Source: Riptortus pedestris
Lineage: Eukaryota; Arthropoda; Insecta; Hemiptera; Alydidae
DNA length: 64,000 bases
Assembly: GCA_019009955.1 (NCBI GenBank)
Contig: CM032228.1
Location: 103,366,001-103,430,000, forward strand
Reading direction: 5' to 3'
Of the stretch, positions 11,882 through 23,198 are shown piece after piece. The translations under genes and the position numbers were made by a program. Each line of letters starts with the position of its first letter. The first letter of the stretch is position 1. The notes under the pieces were generated by a model. That model had not been told where the DNA came from. It searched no databases and was given only the letters and a program-made list of their open reading frames with translations.

Positions 11882-12479
11882 CCAACCAATTTAAAAACTA
11901 GATCAAATATTGACATTTTACTAGTTAATAACTAGGGAGACAAACATATTAGAGATTTATTGACATGTATTGCTGAAATAGATATGTAGTTGAATTGCTT
12001 AACATATTTTTTTATAGCAATTAATAGAAGAAAGAAGTTATTAACCAGATTACGTACACAAGAACATTATTGTTTGCTCCTAAAGTAACTAAAGCTAAAG
12101 CTAAATGTTTTGACCACAACTCTAAGCTTAGCTTGATGGGCCTGCATCGGTGCAATACAAATGCCTTCCCGAGAAAAATAAAGCCTTGTATGTATTTATA
12201 CAACGTACTTTCCAGAGTTTTTCTGCTGTTTACTTCCGTAAATATCCATCTAACAGAAGGAAAGAAAATCCGTCATCGGACAACTATCGATTGAAAATTC
12301 AAAATCATCCTAACCTAAATTTACTGTACTTCTCTAAATGTCTCATCATACATGAATCTCAAAACAAGAATTTCGTAATTCAAGCGTAAATTAAGATGCT
12401 TGTTTCTTACGATTAAATCTATAATATAATTCTGTCTAGGTTAGGCATGTAAGTTAAAGCGTTGACCTTAATCTCACGT

Positions 12480-12870
12480 GTTCAAGCACATTTGGTGAAA
12501 ACCAATAGGACACGAAATATTATGATTTTTCATTCAAGACTTCCCTTACGGAGTTTGGTTGAGTCCAGTTTAGGCGTTTGTGTCCTATAAAACTGTTGGC
12601 TCCTGCTATAGTTTTTGGTGTATATCTCGTTTACGGTTTGTTATATGACAAATGTTACTTTACATAACTAAATAAACAACTTTTGTTACATGCACATTTG
12701 ACGAAAAACCAATAAGACACGAAATATCTCAGTTCAGGCATCCTTTATTACTCCACTCCTGTGAGTTTTTAAAAATATTAGTATATTCTAAAGTTTGAGT
12801 TGGGTTAGGAGTAATACACGCACCAAGTTACATTAAATTCCGTTCTGAAGTTTAGGCGTGAAAAGGTAAA
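12480..12870 (+). mobile_element. fragment of CTAGCTAAGG-family modules
   Basis: AAAACCAATAGGACACGAAATA and CAACTTTTGTTACATGCACA plus TATATCTCGTTTACGG are internal landmarks of that family. Both family ends are missing. Confidence 0.45.
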
Positions 12871-13144
12871 AAACGGTCACCAAACCCAAAAACTGTTGAT
12901 ATCGTTTCAATTACATGTAAAACAGAAAAGTGGTGAAATTTTGAAAAAAAAAAAAAAAAATTAATCAAAGTAAAACATTAAATTATGACGTAACACCGAG
13001 CATATTCAAGTATATCTCACATAGTAAAAGTACAATTACAACAATAATTGATATTTAAGGCTGGAATAGAACATTTCAAGATAAATCACCTTATTCATAA
13101 TATGAGGTTATTAGGAGTTTACTGAAAACTGAATAATACAAATC

Positions 13145-13460
13145 CAAATATTTCCAATAATAATCGGGATACAAAAAAAAAAATAATAGAACAATATTCA
13201 ATTTCAATTCTATAGGTAATATTCAATTTTTCAATCTTTCTCAGAATAACGGAGATATTTCTAATGTTCTATTTCTCCCCTCCCCCAACCCCCTCCCCTC
13301 TTTCTGGTTGATTTCAGCCATTAACTACTCTGATCTTTAGTTTTACATAAGAATATAGTCACGATTAAACAACAATTAACCTCCAGAACGTTAACGGACA
13401 ATATATACTCGTGTTGAGTACAACCTCAATTCCTGAAATCCCTTAATAGAAACCTAAAAA
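13145..13460 (+). mobile_element. Helentron-like body fragment, core deleted
   Basis: AATTTTTCAATC..AATAACGGAGATATTTC, GATTTCAGCCATTAAC and CCAGAACGTTAACGGACAATATA are body landmarks. They join directly to GAGTACAACCTCAAT from the 3' part. Confidence 0.5.
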
Positions 13461-13489
13461 AAAAAACAAAAAAAAACATTGCTACCACT

Positions 13490-13880
13490 AGAAAGTTATA
13501 CAAATTATGATATCTTAAGTCTAGAGCTGTTAATCGGTTCTGAGTGCAGAAAGTTTTAAGCCTGGTCCTTATCTTTCTGGCACTCTGCCCCACATAAGAG
13601 GCATTACATCCCGAGCAAAGACTCGAAACACGCCACATCTGTCCAGGGGTCCACAAAGTTCTTAATTCGAGGCAAACAATTTTTCAAAGACCGCTTGAAA
13701 CCTGTAGGTGATTGATATCCCAATTTCCCTCAACATAGACCCAAACTTCTCTGAGACTGGGCCCAAGTAAAGGATGGAGACAGGCACAAACTTCTTTCTC
13801 GCCCGCTTTTCCTCCGTGCTATTCTCCAACTACTTGACCAACTTTATCTTATATTTTCGTTGGATAACTCTGTTCACCAA
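13490..13880 (-). pseudogene. fragment of a Penelope-like element (GIY-YIG region)
   Basis: Read on the - strand, about 13,880-13,670 gives FVPVSILYLGPVSEKFGSML, similar to the stretch before the PLE nuclease. 13,656-13,490 gives CSGCNASYVGQSARKIRTRL, the Cys-Cys plus YVG part of a GIY-YIG domain. Stops and a frame change separate the two. It is a different family from the copy at 36.3 kb. Confidence 0.65.
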
Positions 13881-13975
13881 CCGTTCCTAGAACCCTGGCT
13901 AGAAGTAGGTGGTAAGCTGTAGATATCACGTCCCAATTAGCCGAAGTGCACAAAGAAGAAAAAGAACATTGTCTA
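13880..13975 (+). mobile_element. SINE tail fragment
   Basis: AACCCTGGCTAGAAGTAGGTGG and TCCCAATTAGCCGAAGTGCAC match the SINE family end. A shorter piece is at 41,325-41,375. Confidence 0.5.
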
Positions 13976-15532
13976 AAAATGTTAATGCCATAAAAAATTT
14001 CATTACAGGATGAAAGCCTATTTGGAATATTGCAAAAACTTTTGATCTATTCAAACAAGCATGTTTTCAGCAGTTCTAGCTTTGAATAATTTGAAAGTCA
14101 TTGGGGTAGTCACTATTTGATTCTTCCTGACTGCTACGATCACAGCTGGTTATGAATAATCCCACTATGTTAATCACATTGAAAATCAATACATTAAATA
14201 AACATATTCAACAATTTATGAAATTTCATATATATGTTGAATATTGAATTCTAATATGACTCAAAAGTAGTAAATAAATTCAACTTGTTATTCCTTAAAT
14301 ATGTAAACAAACATTAAGACACTCATGTATTATTTTATTGTTGACAACTGCAACACATACCTTAGCCTCTCCAAACAATACAGATAATTCACTCAATTGC
14401 GACTATTGCGAAATGCAATTATAAATAAAATAAATAATCAATAAATAGAATAGTAAAAAAAACTGTTTGGAAAAAAAAGATAAAAATTATGTTTTTAACC
14501 TATGTCCGAAATGATAAAAGATAACAGTAGTATCTACTTATCTTGAGCACTCTCGGGACATGAAAATATAACTATACAATATATACGATTTTGAAACATT
14601 GAAGCTCAGTGGTGTGGGTTATTTATTATGGAAATTTTTTTTAAATTTGTAAATCGGGGAGATCCTGATTTTAAACTTGATATTAGAAAATATATTCTGA
14701 AAAACAGCTCAATTTTAGTCCAGGATATATAAAATATTTTGATTTTTAAAACAAAATTGCAGGAAAAACCGTATTTTGCCTTATTTTATTTTTTAGGGCA
14801 ACACGTGATGGAGTTCTACCCTAATTCTAATAAACACAAATACAAACGCAGGCAGACACAGTTGCACGCACATGAGCAAGCTCTCGCGCACAAATACACG
14901 CACGCATTAACATATGCTCACGTACACAAACACTTGCACGCAAAATTACTATAAACACTTACATCGCCACTGTAAATAGATAGATTGTGATGGCCCAGCT
15001 ACAGGCTGAAATGGAAATTGTTATTATCTGCAACGTAAATCAATCCCCACAGCTGCGGAAATTTTCATTCTTCAATTTAGCGTCCTACATATTAAAACTC
15101 GGTTTGAATATTTAGGAGGGGAGACTAGGAGCAGTTTCCTCCTCGTAGAAACCAGGTAATTAATTGCATAGTTGTGAGAAACCATCCGTTATTATCCAAG
15201 TAAAACTGGTCTTGGTAAGGAGCTATTATAATTCCCGATTGCCAACACTTAATGTTCAATTCTTAATTGAGATATATTTTCAATTAATGATACAGGAAAG
15301 GTTTTATCTCCTCTAATCTTTAAAGCCCAGGCGCCATACAGCCTGACAATTGTGGTTTTAATGGGAGTACTAATTAAATGGGGGAAAAGCTAGTCCATAG
15401 GGAAGACAGTACAACTAATTACATTTTATTACAGTAAAATAATTGTGTTCTATTGTTAATAATGTCCAGATTCTTTAAAATATTCAATCTTTTTAATTTC
15501 ATAAAAAGTCATTTATTAAAGATCATTCTAGC
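13976..15532. other. no gene seen
   Basis: AT-rich with the CA-like stretch at 14,835. Nothing else recognisable. Confidence 0.5.
14835..14945. repeat. imperfect CA/CG-rich low-complexity stretch
   Basis: Irregular ACACAAA, GCACGCA and ACACG motifs, probably a decayed (CA)n. The ORF over it is not credible as a gene. Confidence 0.6.
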
Positions 15533-15660
15533 AAATTTCCCTTATGGGAAATCAGCTGTTGAGTTTGTACTCATGACGATGATTTGGAAAACATTCCTCG
15601 ATTGTCCATCGATTCTACCCAGGAGATGACGAAAATGAGGTCCATTCAAAGTTATATGTA
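15533..15660 (-). mobile_element. Helentron-like 3' end fragment (reversed)
   Basis: Palindrome remnant TTTCCCTTATGGGAAA, then GTACTCATGACG and GATGACGAAAATGAGGTCC up to a (TA)n remnant. The body is not present on the other side. Confidence 0.55.
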
Positions 15661-15689
15661 TATATATATTTATATATAAATAATAGTAG

Positions 15690-15970
15690 ACGGTGGTTGG
15701 GTATCGGCTATACCAGTTCTCAATTCTTCAAATAGAAGAGTTTATTACATATGCTGACAGTTTCGAGCACTATTGGTTCTCTTCTTCAGAGCACTTGCAG
15801 TAGAGGAGGAGCAGGGAACAAAAATATGGACTCTTGCTTAAACATTACTGGAAGGTCCCACTTGTCTGAGAAAGGACAAATCTTAGGTCGAATCAGAATT
15901 AACACCTTGCTGCTTTGTCTACAGGATGAGACTGATTGCCTTAGGAACAGTGGACTAGGTAGTTCAAACA
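15690..15970 (-). mobile_element. Penelope-like tail fragment
   Basis: Sequence around the - strand hammerhead at 15752-15793. TTCAAATAGAAGAGTTTATTACATATGCTG precedes it on the + strand. It is bounded on the left by the (TA) remnant of a reversed Helentron-like copy and on the right by (CA)n and (TA)n. The inner end is ill-defined. Confidence 0.4.
15752..15793 (-). ncRNA. hammerhead ribozyme motif in a PLE tail fragment
   Basis: On the - strand: stem I UGCU/AGCA; core CUGAAGA; one extra A; stem II GAG(A)AC/GU(G)CUC around a CAAUA loop with one mismatch; GAAA; short helix III ACUGU, near-palindromic; cleavage triplet GUC, the most efficient type. It lies in a fragment (about 15,690-15,960) between a Helentron-like 3' end and (CA)n/(TA)n tracts. 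Confidence 0.7.
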
Positions 15971-16154
15971 TGTAGAAAGAACCGATCATGGTACGCTGTC
16001 CAATTAGTTACTATGTGAATTAGGAGTAGGTGTAAAGAAAATAAGGAGACGTGATGGAAGGAGACCTGGAAGAGCATTTCGGAGGACGTGGAGGGGTGTC
16101 GAGGATGATTACAAAGGCCCAGGTCCTTCGAGGCCTGTACCATAGTCGTAACTG

Positions 16155-16227
<73 letters not shown>

Positions 16228-16229
16228 GT

Positions 16230-17005
16230 AGCAAAACATGATAAGAATGGAATTAAATTTTGTCTATAAAAAGACTTCAGCTACTTGCGAGACTATTAAC
16301 GCACAATACTTTGTTATTAAATGGGTCTAGGTCGTATATAAGATGCTACGTTTTATGAAGTGGGCATTCTCGTGTACACTTTGTAAGCTAATGTCATATC
16401 TTATTCTGTTTGCTTTGAAGAAGGTTACGGAATTTTTTGGTACAAGGTTTTTACGTACTGATTCTGAGGGGCATACTATAATGGTTTGACGGAACAGCTC
16501 ATTTAAAGGGACTGCAAATACTTGATTCGTTATGTAATTATTATTAATATTATACTATTCTCATTTCACTAGTCAAAATATAAATGTATATTTTATTGGG
16601 AGATTCTGTATTTTGTTTGCAAAGTTAGAAATTAAAAATTTGAATAAATAAATGATTAAATGCAATATAACACCTGAATAATTTTTACAAAATTAATAAC
16701 GATCGACGTATTTGTTTGTAGTTTTCGACTTAACGGTATCCTAAAATTAGAAAAAAGAGTATGATTTTTTAGTTCCTAGTACGATGTAAGGAAGTGGTGA
16801 TATCGCGTAAATTTTCGGTTTCAGGTTTCAACAAATTATATTTTCAACACTCTCTGTACCAATTTTGACTAGTTTCGGTGTGACGTTGTACGTATTTACA
16901 CAACTTGCATAGTTCAAATACGGCTGGCTAGCCTTAGAATGTTTTGGATTGTTGCAAAGTCTAGTTGTGCGACTTCCCTTTGATTGAAATCGACTAAGGG
17001 GAGGG
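16230..17005. other. no gene seen
   Basis: AT-rich sequence without recognised elements up to the Helentron-like 3' end at 17,010. Confidence 0.5.
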
Positions 17006-17079
17006 GGGTTTCCCTTAAGGGAAATCTGCTAAAACTAATTACACACTAGTAAATACAGTAACTTAAAAACATAAAATTT

Positions 17080-17650
17080 ATTTTATATTACTAAGTAAAA
17101 ATTCGATGAGTAGATGTGGGGGTCTACTAAGGGCTGAAAATAAAAAGTACAAATAACTTACTTAATATTTTAGTTACGAAAAAATATATAGAAAAAAATT
17201 GTAGAGTATCAATAGTTTGACAAGGTTTGTTCTATAAAATTTTTGGATACGACATTAACTAATATTTTTTGTTGCATAAAACAGTTAAATATCGAGTATG
17301 ATATAGATCAAATAAACATTTTCGAATTAAGAACGTAACATCTTAAATGATGACGTTACCACATTACTCATTGGCGCGCACTCACTCGGTACATGTTCAA
17401 CTGACACAGTAAAGTTCTTTGAAGACAATATTTGGTATATAAACTGCGAATAAAGCGATGCATGATATAACAGCTTCTTGTTAATATGACATGATTAGGA
17501 CGGGGGGTTTACTTCCCTTCTAAACCCCCGCCCCTCCCAATGGTCCAATTTCAACCGTTAATGAAGTTGATCTTTAATTGTTCATAAAACCCTTATATAG
17601 AGAGTTTGGTAACGATCAAACAAAAATTGCCGCCGCTAGTGCGTTAACCG
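17080..17650 (+). mobile_element. Helentron-like body leading into the minisatellite
   Basis: Diverged body ending GTTTGGTAACGATCAAACAA and AAATTGCCGCCGCTAGTGCGTTAACCG, then the 37-bp minisatellite where other copies have (TA)n. A separate + strand 3' end (CCCTTAAGGGAAATCTGCTAAAA) lies just upstream at 17,010-17,034. Confidence 0.55.
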
Positions 17651-17651
17651 A

Positions 17652-18560
17652 AAAGCTTACTTGCCACAAAGAGCTTATTTCCGGCCGAGAAGTTTACTTG
17701 CCAAGAAAAGCTAATTTCCATCCGAGAAGTTCACTTGCCACGCAAAGCTTATTTCCCTCTGAGAAGCTAACTTGCCGCCAAAAGGTTATTTACCACAAAG
17801 AAGCTTACTTTCCATGAAAAGCTTATTTGCCTCCAATAAGCTTACTTGCCACAAAGAGCATATTTCCGGCCGAGAAGTTTACTTGCCACGCAAAGCATAT
17901 TTCCCTCTGAGAAGCTAACTTGCCGCCAAAAGGTTATTTACCACAAAGAAACTTACTTTCCATGAAAAGCTTATTTGCCTCCAATAAGCTTACTTGCCAC
18001 AAAGAGCTTATTTCCGGCCGAGAAGTTTACTTGCCACGCAAAGCTTATTTCCCTCTGAGAAGCTAACTTGCCGCCAAAAGGTTATTTACCACAAAGAAAC
18101 TTACTTTCCACGAAAACCTTATTTCCCTCCGAGAAGTTTACTTGCCACGAAAAGCTTATTTACCTCTGAGAAGCTATCTTGCCGCCAAAAGGTTATTTAC
18201 CTCAGAGAAGCTAAATTTCCACGAAAAGCATATTTGCTTCCAATAAGCTTACTTGTCTCAAAGACTTATTTCCTCGAGAAGTTTACGTGCCTCGAAAATG
18301 CTTATTTACCTCTTAGAAGCTAACTTGCCACCAAAAGGTTATTTACCTCAGGGAAGCTTCTTTTCCACGAAAAGCTTATTTGCCTCCAATTAGCTTACTT
18401 GCCGCAAAGAGCTTATTTCCCTCCGAGAAGTTTACTTGCCACCAAAAGCGTGTTTGCCTTTGAGAAGATTACTTGCCACCAAAAAGGTTATTTACCTCTG
18501 AGAAGCTTGCTTGCCACAAAAAGCTTACAAGCCTCTAAGAAGTTTAATTTCCGCGACCCC
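17652..18560 (+). repeat. hierarchical minisatellite, ~37-bp monomer, 148-bp higher-order unit
   Basis: Monomers alternate phrases such as TTGCCACAAAGAGCTTATTT, CCGGCCGAGAAGTTTAC and TTGCCGCCAAAAGGTTATTT. An identical four-monomer block starts at 17,846 and again at 17,994 (148 bp), with an earlier start at 17,661 (185 bp = five monomers). Monomers become more divergent toward 18,560. Because 37 and 148 are not multiples of 3, the apparent ORFs across it (17,578-17,817 and 17,994-18,323) are by-products. Confidence 0.85.
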
Positions 18561-19974
18561 ACCATCTACTTGTAGCAGGCAAGTTCTTATGGCTAAAGGG
18601 GCAAGAGCCTTCATGGAACAAGCTTTTCGCACCAAGTAAGCATCTCGGAGGTTAGCCCTCTTTTCATTAACTACTTATAGGTTATTTCGTGTCTAGCATA
18701 GATTCTTTTAATCTAAATTTTTATTATATATTACCGTTTAATTTTTACTACTATGGCTAATTGGGACGAGTTATCTACAGGTTACCACGTTTTCTACCCA
18801 GGACAGGGGCAAGGTATTTAATCTAAATGCGTTATTCATGAAAAATTTCATTGTTCTTATATTTGTGTTTACAATTTTATTATACACAGGAGTAGGTTAG
18901 ACTTTTTTTTATTTATGACGTTTGATTTATTCTCTAACTTTGTCTTAGGTTAGTAGTTTGTATGTTCGTCTATGAATAATTATGTAATGAGAATTATGAG
19001 TATCTAAAATATTTCGAATTATTTTCAATTTTGTGTTTTATACTGACCATTGGTTTTATTCATTTTTATATTTTTATTCGGGAGCTGTAGTAACGGAAAG
19101 CATTTTGTAAAGAATAAAATAGGTTTCTTTGTGATGGTGAGTTGTAATATACAATTGTTTTAAGAATGTCTGTTAAAAGGAATTGTTTTTCCGGCCATCA
19201 CTAGGTACGTTATTAGTCACCAAAAATTAGGCTCGTTAACATTTGTGTATTATGCGACAATTACTTTTATTTTGTATCTCTATAAAAAGCGAATATTTGT
19301 GTCTTCTTTTCTTTCCTTTCTCTGTATATGCTCTTCGCGTTTAACAAATTCAGCATAGAGTGAAGGATCCACACGAGTGGATCATCTAGTTTAATCACTA
19401 TTGGTTTTTGGAAGAAATAACTTTGCCTTAGTTAATGCCGGTTTGACACATTAACACGAAAGGAAGAAATTAATTCTTGAAGCTATTGTATTATTCATTT
19501 TTTTATTCGATTCATAAGAAGTAATCCTCTCCCAAACATTACGGCTTCCTTGGTTCATAATTCCTCTTTGAATTAATGCTGTCCATGTATTTGAATTACA
19601 TATTTAAATGCTTGTACCTCATTTAGTTATCTTTTTTTAAATGTATATAGAAAGTGTACAGGAAATGGAAAATTGAAAAGCAACACTGAATGACGTTTGA
19701 GTCTCAAATGGTCTCGTGTAAAGTGCATGTCTTTATAATCGCATAAATATATTCGTTTTATTATTTTATGGCATTTAGTTAATTCTTGTAATCACGATGC
19801 ACAATACTCTAGTAACGGCACATTATGTTAGTAAATGAGTTCATGTTCAAGAAAAAACTTCTCACAGCACATTGCAGAGAGGCAATGAAGTTCGACTTCA
19901 AAATTGAGATCTCATCTTCTATCTAACTAATTTTAATTTTCAAAACATGTTTCTTATGAAAAATCGTTATAAAT
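18561..19974. other. no gene seen
   Basis: AT-rich, no coding pattern. 20,206-20,640 downstream of the SINE is also blank apart from a C-rich stretch near 20,590. Confidence 0.5.
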
Positions 19975-20205
19975 GAGATCTCTTAGCGAGTTGGTATCAT
20001 TTGTGTTTCAGGCCCACTTACATGGCAAACCTAGAGAGGCGAGTTCGATTCCCGCCTGGGCAATAGAAATTTATTTAGTGACGAACTGATTAAATACTTA
20101 GTCACACCCTGGCTAGAAAAGGATGGCAACGTGTAGATTAGCCCCCGTCCCAATTAGCCTTAGTAGCACAAAGTGAACGAATAAATAATAATTATAAAAA
20201 TAAAA
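19975..20205 (+). mobile_element. tRNA-derived SINE
   Basis: An A-box-like TAGCGAGTTGGTA and a B-box GAGTTCGATTCC about 50 bp apart mark an RNA polymerase III promoter. They are followed by a body ATTTATTTAGTGACGAACT, TCACACCCTGGCTAGAAAAGG and CCCAATTAGCCTTAGTAGCAC and an A/T-rich tail. The same body recurs in the window without the tRNA head. Confidence 0.75.
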
Positions 20206-20789
20206 ACTACCGGAAGAAAAGCATCGGAGGATCTCCGAACACTTGCAAATAAATAATTAAGTAAGTTATCTGACCGTTAGAGCATAAACAAACCTAGTAA
20301 AGTATATAAAATCGTATGTTCTGTATGCATTGTTTCAAAGAGATTTCAAGGAGTTTAGAAAATTTCAAAAATTCAAATGAATGTAACAATGTCAAGGATA
20401 ATACATTTGAGCCTTATAAATGTTATTCATGCCATTGAATAAATAATTAATATGATATTATATAACGATAGACAAATGAGGATAATTGAGCGGGGCGTAT
20501 TTTTACCTTGGCTATTGAGGTGACTGGTCTGTGCAGAGCCGGATCCTCTACTACTGGTCGGTGGGCTGAGATAGCTGCTGTCATATCCCCTCCTCTCCCG
20601 GGGTAGTACTCACCCCTTCATTCATAATCTCTCCCGCCCTCTACACTTTTAGCATTTTTCCCTTAAGGCAAATCACCTATTCAGCTTGTACTCATGAAGC
20701 CATTTTCGAAAACTTTCTTCAAATGTCCATCAAATCCACCTAGTAGATGAGGAAATGAGGCCCACGCAGAAATTATATATATATATATA

Positions 20790-22145
20790 CTAGCTAAGGT
20801 ACCCGGCTTCGCCCGGGAATTCATTTGAGCCGGGATGATAATGGTATTTTTTCGGCAAGACTTTACTTTGCACAATATTTTGATAATTACCCGTTTCAGT
20901 GTTCAAGGCTAGTATCCGTGGTTGGTTTGGGATAAAAAATGAAATATCCCGAATTTTTATCAGGCCTCCCTTATAATCCCCACCCCCGTTATAACCTAAA
21001 CATTTTAATATAGCTTATAACTATGTAAGAATTAATGCTAATTTATATATTCCAAGTTTTGTTGGAATCGGTTCAACCGTTGGTATCAAATAAAATAGTT
21101 GACTCCCGCTTTAGCTTTTAGTATATATCTCGTTTATAATTTGTTATGCAACAAAAGTGAATATAACAAAAGTTACTTTAAATAACAAACTAAACAACTT
21201 TTGTCATGTGCATATTTGCAGAAAAACCAATAGAAAACGAAATACCGCTCTTTTTATATATATCCCTCCCTTACAACCCCAACTCCTGCACGTTCCTACA
21301 AATGTTAGTATGACTTGTGATAATGAAGGCGTTAGTGCTAATACAAATACCGAGTTTTATTGATTTCGGTTGAGTCTCTTGTGTGCCAAATAAAATTGTT
21401 GGCTCCCGCTATCATTTTTAGCGTATAACGCATTTATATTTCGGTATACGACGAAAGTGTGTATGACAAAAGTTAATCTAAATAACAAAATAAACAGCTT
21501 TTGATATGTGCATTTTTGCCGAATAACCAATAGGAAACGGAATATCACCATTTTTAATTTCAGGCCTCCCTTATAACCCCCACTCCTGCCCGTCCCTAGA
21601 AATGTTGGTACGGCTTATTATAATGAAGGCGTTACTGCTAATACACATACCGAATTTTAATTAGTTCGGTTGAGTCTTTTGTGTCAAATAAAATTGTTTA
21701 CTTCCGCTATAGGTTTTAGCGTATATCTCGTTTATAATTCGGTATGCAAAAAAAGTGTATATAACAAAAGTTACTCTAAATTACAAAATAATCAACTTTT
21801 GTTATGTGCATATTTGCTGAAAAAGCAATAGGAAACGAAATATCGCTATTTTTATTTTCAGGCCTCCCTTATAACCCCCACTCCTGTTCGTCTTAGAGAA
21901 TATTAATATAGCCTAAAGTCTAAGTTGGGCTAGTAGTAATATACATACCAAGTTTCATAAAATTCGGTTCAGCCGTTTATGCGTGAAAAGGTAACAAACA
22001 AACAAACAAATAAACAAACAAACAAACAAATAAACAAACAAACAGACACGAAAGAAACAAAATGCAGTTATGGTGCCTATGACATGTGAAACGAAAAGTT
22101 ATCGTGAAATTTCGCGAAAAAAATCAATGTACAGACAGAGGTTAC

Positions 22146-22153
<8 letters not shown>
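20790..22153 (+). mobile_element. CTAGCTAAGG repeat, copy with ~300-bp internal modules
   Basis: Starts CTAGCTAAGGTACCCGGC right after (TA)n. It carries three or so diverged modules of about 300 bp, each with GGCCTCCCTTATAACCCCCA, a GAGTTTTGTT..GGTT..GAGTC box, CTCGTTTATA, CAACTTTTGT and CCAATAGGAAACGAAATA. It ends with CGGTTCAGCCGTTTATGCG, (AAAC)n and TACAATTT(TA)n. No intact ORF. It lies inside a reversed Helentron-like copy whose two ends are at 20,645-20,789 and 24,321-24,620. Confidence 0.6.
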
Positions 22154-22219
<66 letters not shown>

Positions 22220-22815
22220 CTAGCTAATTTACCCGGCTTCGTCCGGGAAATCATTTGTGTCTGAATGATGATGATATTTTTTTTGGACTATACTTTGGTC
22301 AATAGTTTTACATTTTCCCGTTTCAATGCTTAGGATTTACACCCGAGTCTGGAGTGCTGGGGATATGTTAATAATAAAAGTATTTGTTATGTACTTAATT
22401 CTACAAAATACACTATATTTTTTCAGGGTTAATAAATTCCAGAAATAACTGGGCGACCTGTACCGAAAATAAACAACTGTTGTCTTATGCGCATATGAAA
22501 AACGAAAAAACTGATAAGAAACGAAATATGTCTATTTTTAATTTCAGACCTCCCTTAAAACCACCTCTCCTGCTTGTCCCTAGAAATGTTGGTACAGCTA
22601 ATTATCATGGGCACGTTAATGCTAATACACATACCAAGTTTTGTTTAGATCGGTTGAGTCTTTTGTGCAAACTGAAATCGTTGACCACCGGTATATTTTT
22701 TAGCGTATTTATACTTCGGTATACGACAATAGTGTATAAAACAAAAGTTACTCTAAATAACAAAATAAACAGCTCGGTGGAGACCGTCGTCATTGGCTGA
22801 TGGTTGAGTACCGCT

Positions 22816-22853
22816 GGCAAGCGCTTTCGATGCGATGGCATCATCTTCAAGCC
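22816..22853 (-). ncRNA. hammerhead-like motif with altered core (left arm of inverted pair)
   Basis: The mirror copy of the motif at 23161-23198, with the same C3-to-U core change, the same stem lengths and the same palindromic AGCGCU helix III. Finding it in both arms shows that the change predates formation of the inverted pair. Confidence 0.6.
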
Positions 22854-23160
22854 TGTTGATAGTTGTACTGAGTTGCTTGCCCGTCAGTCAGTGGGTTTTA
22901 TGCTCTGTTCACCGTATTAGTTGTTTACGTTTAGTCCAGATCTGTTTACTTACCATTAAGATCTGTCAAACGAGGGATGTTGATGTTCAGGTAAATTGTT
23001 TTCGTGTGGTTGTAACAATTTACCTGAACATCAACATCCCTCGTTTGACAGATCTTAATGGTAAGTAAACAGATCTGGACTAAACGTAAACAACTAATAC
23101 GGCGAACAGAGCATAAAACCCACTGACTGACGGACAAGCAACTCAGTACAACTATTAACA

Positions 23161-23198
23161 GGCTTGAAGATGATGCCATCGCATCGAAAGCGCTTGCC
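23161..23198 (+). ncRNA. hammerhead-like motif with altered core (right arm of inverted pair)
   Basis: Stem I GGC/GCC; core UUGAAGA instead of CUGANGA (C3 to U); one extra U; stem II GAUG/CAUC; GAAA; helix III AGCGCU, self-complementary; cleavage triplet CUU. An exact mirror copy lies on the - strand at 22816-22853 in the left arm. Confidence 0.6.

Noticed and set aside
17578..18323. ORFs across the 37-bp minisatellite
   Set aside because: The repeat period is not a multiple of three and the frames end at random. The first begins inside a transposon body.
19986..20065. Genuine tRNA gene
   Set aside because: A- and B-box-like sequences occur, but the cloverleaf does not close and a SINE body follows directly.
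22835..23179. Mirrored 77-codon ORFs starting MASSSSLLIVVLSCL on both strands
   Set aside because: They are the same sequence read from the two arms of an inverted repeat. The start resembles a signal peptide, but it overlaps the hammerhead-like motif and has no homology I recognise.
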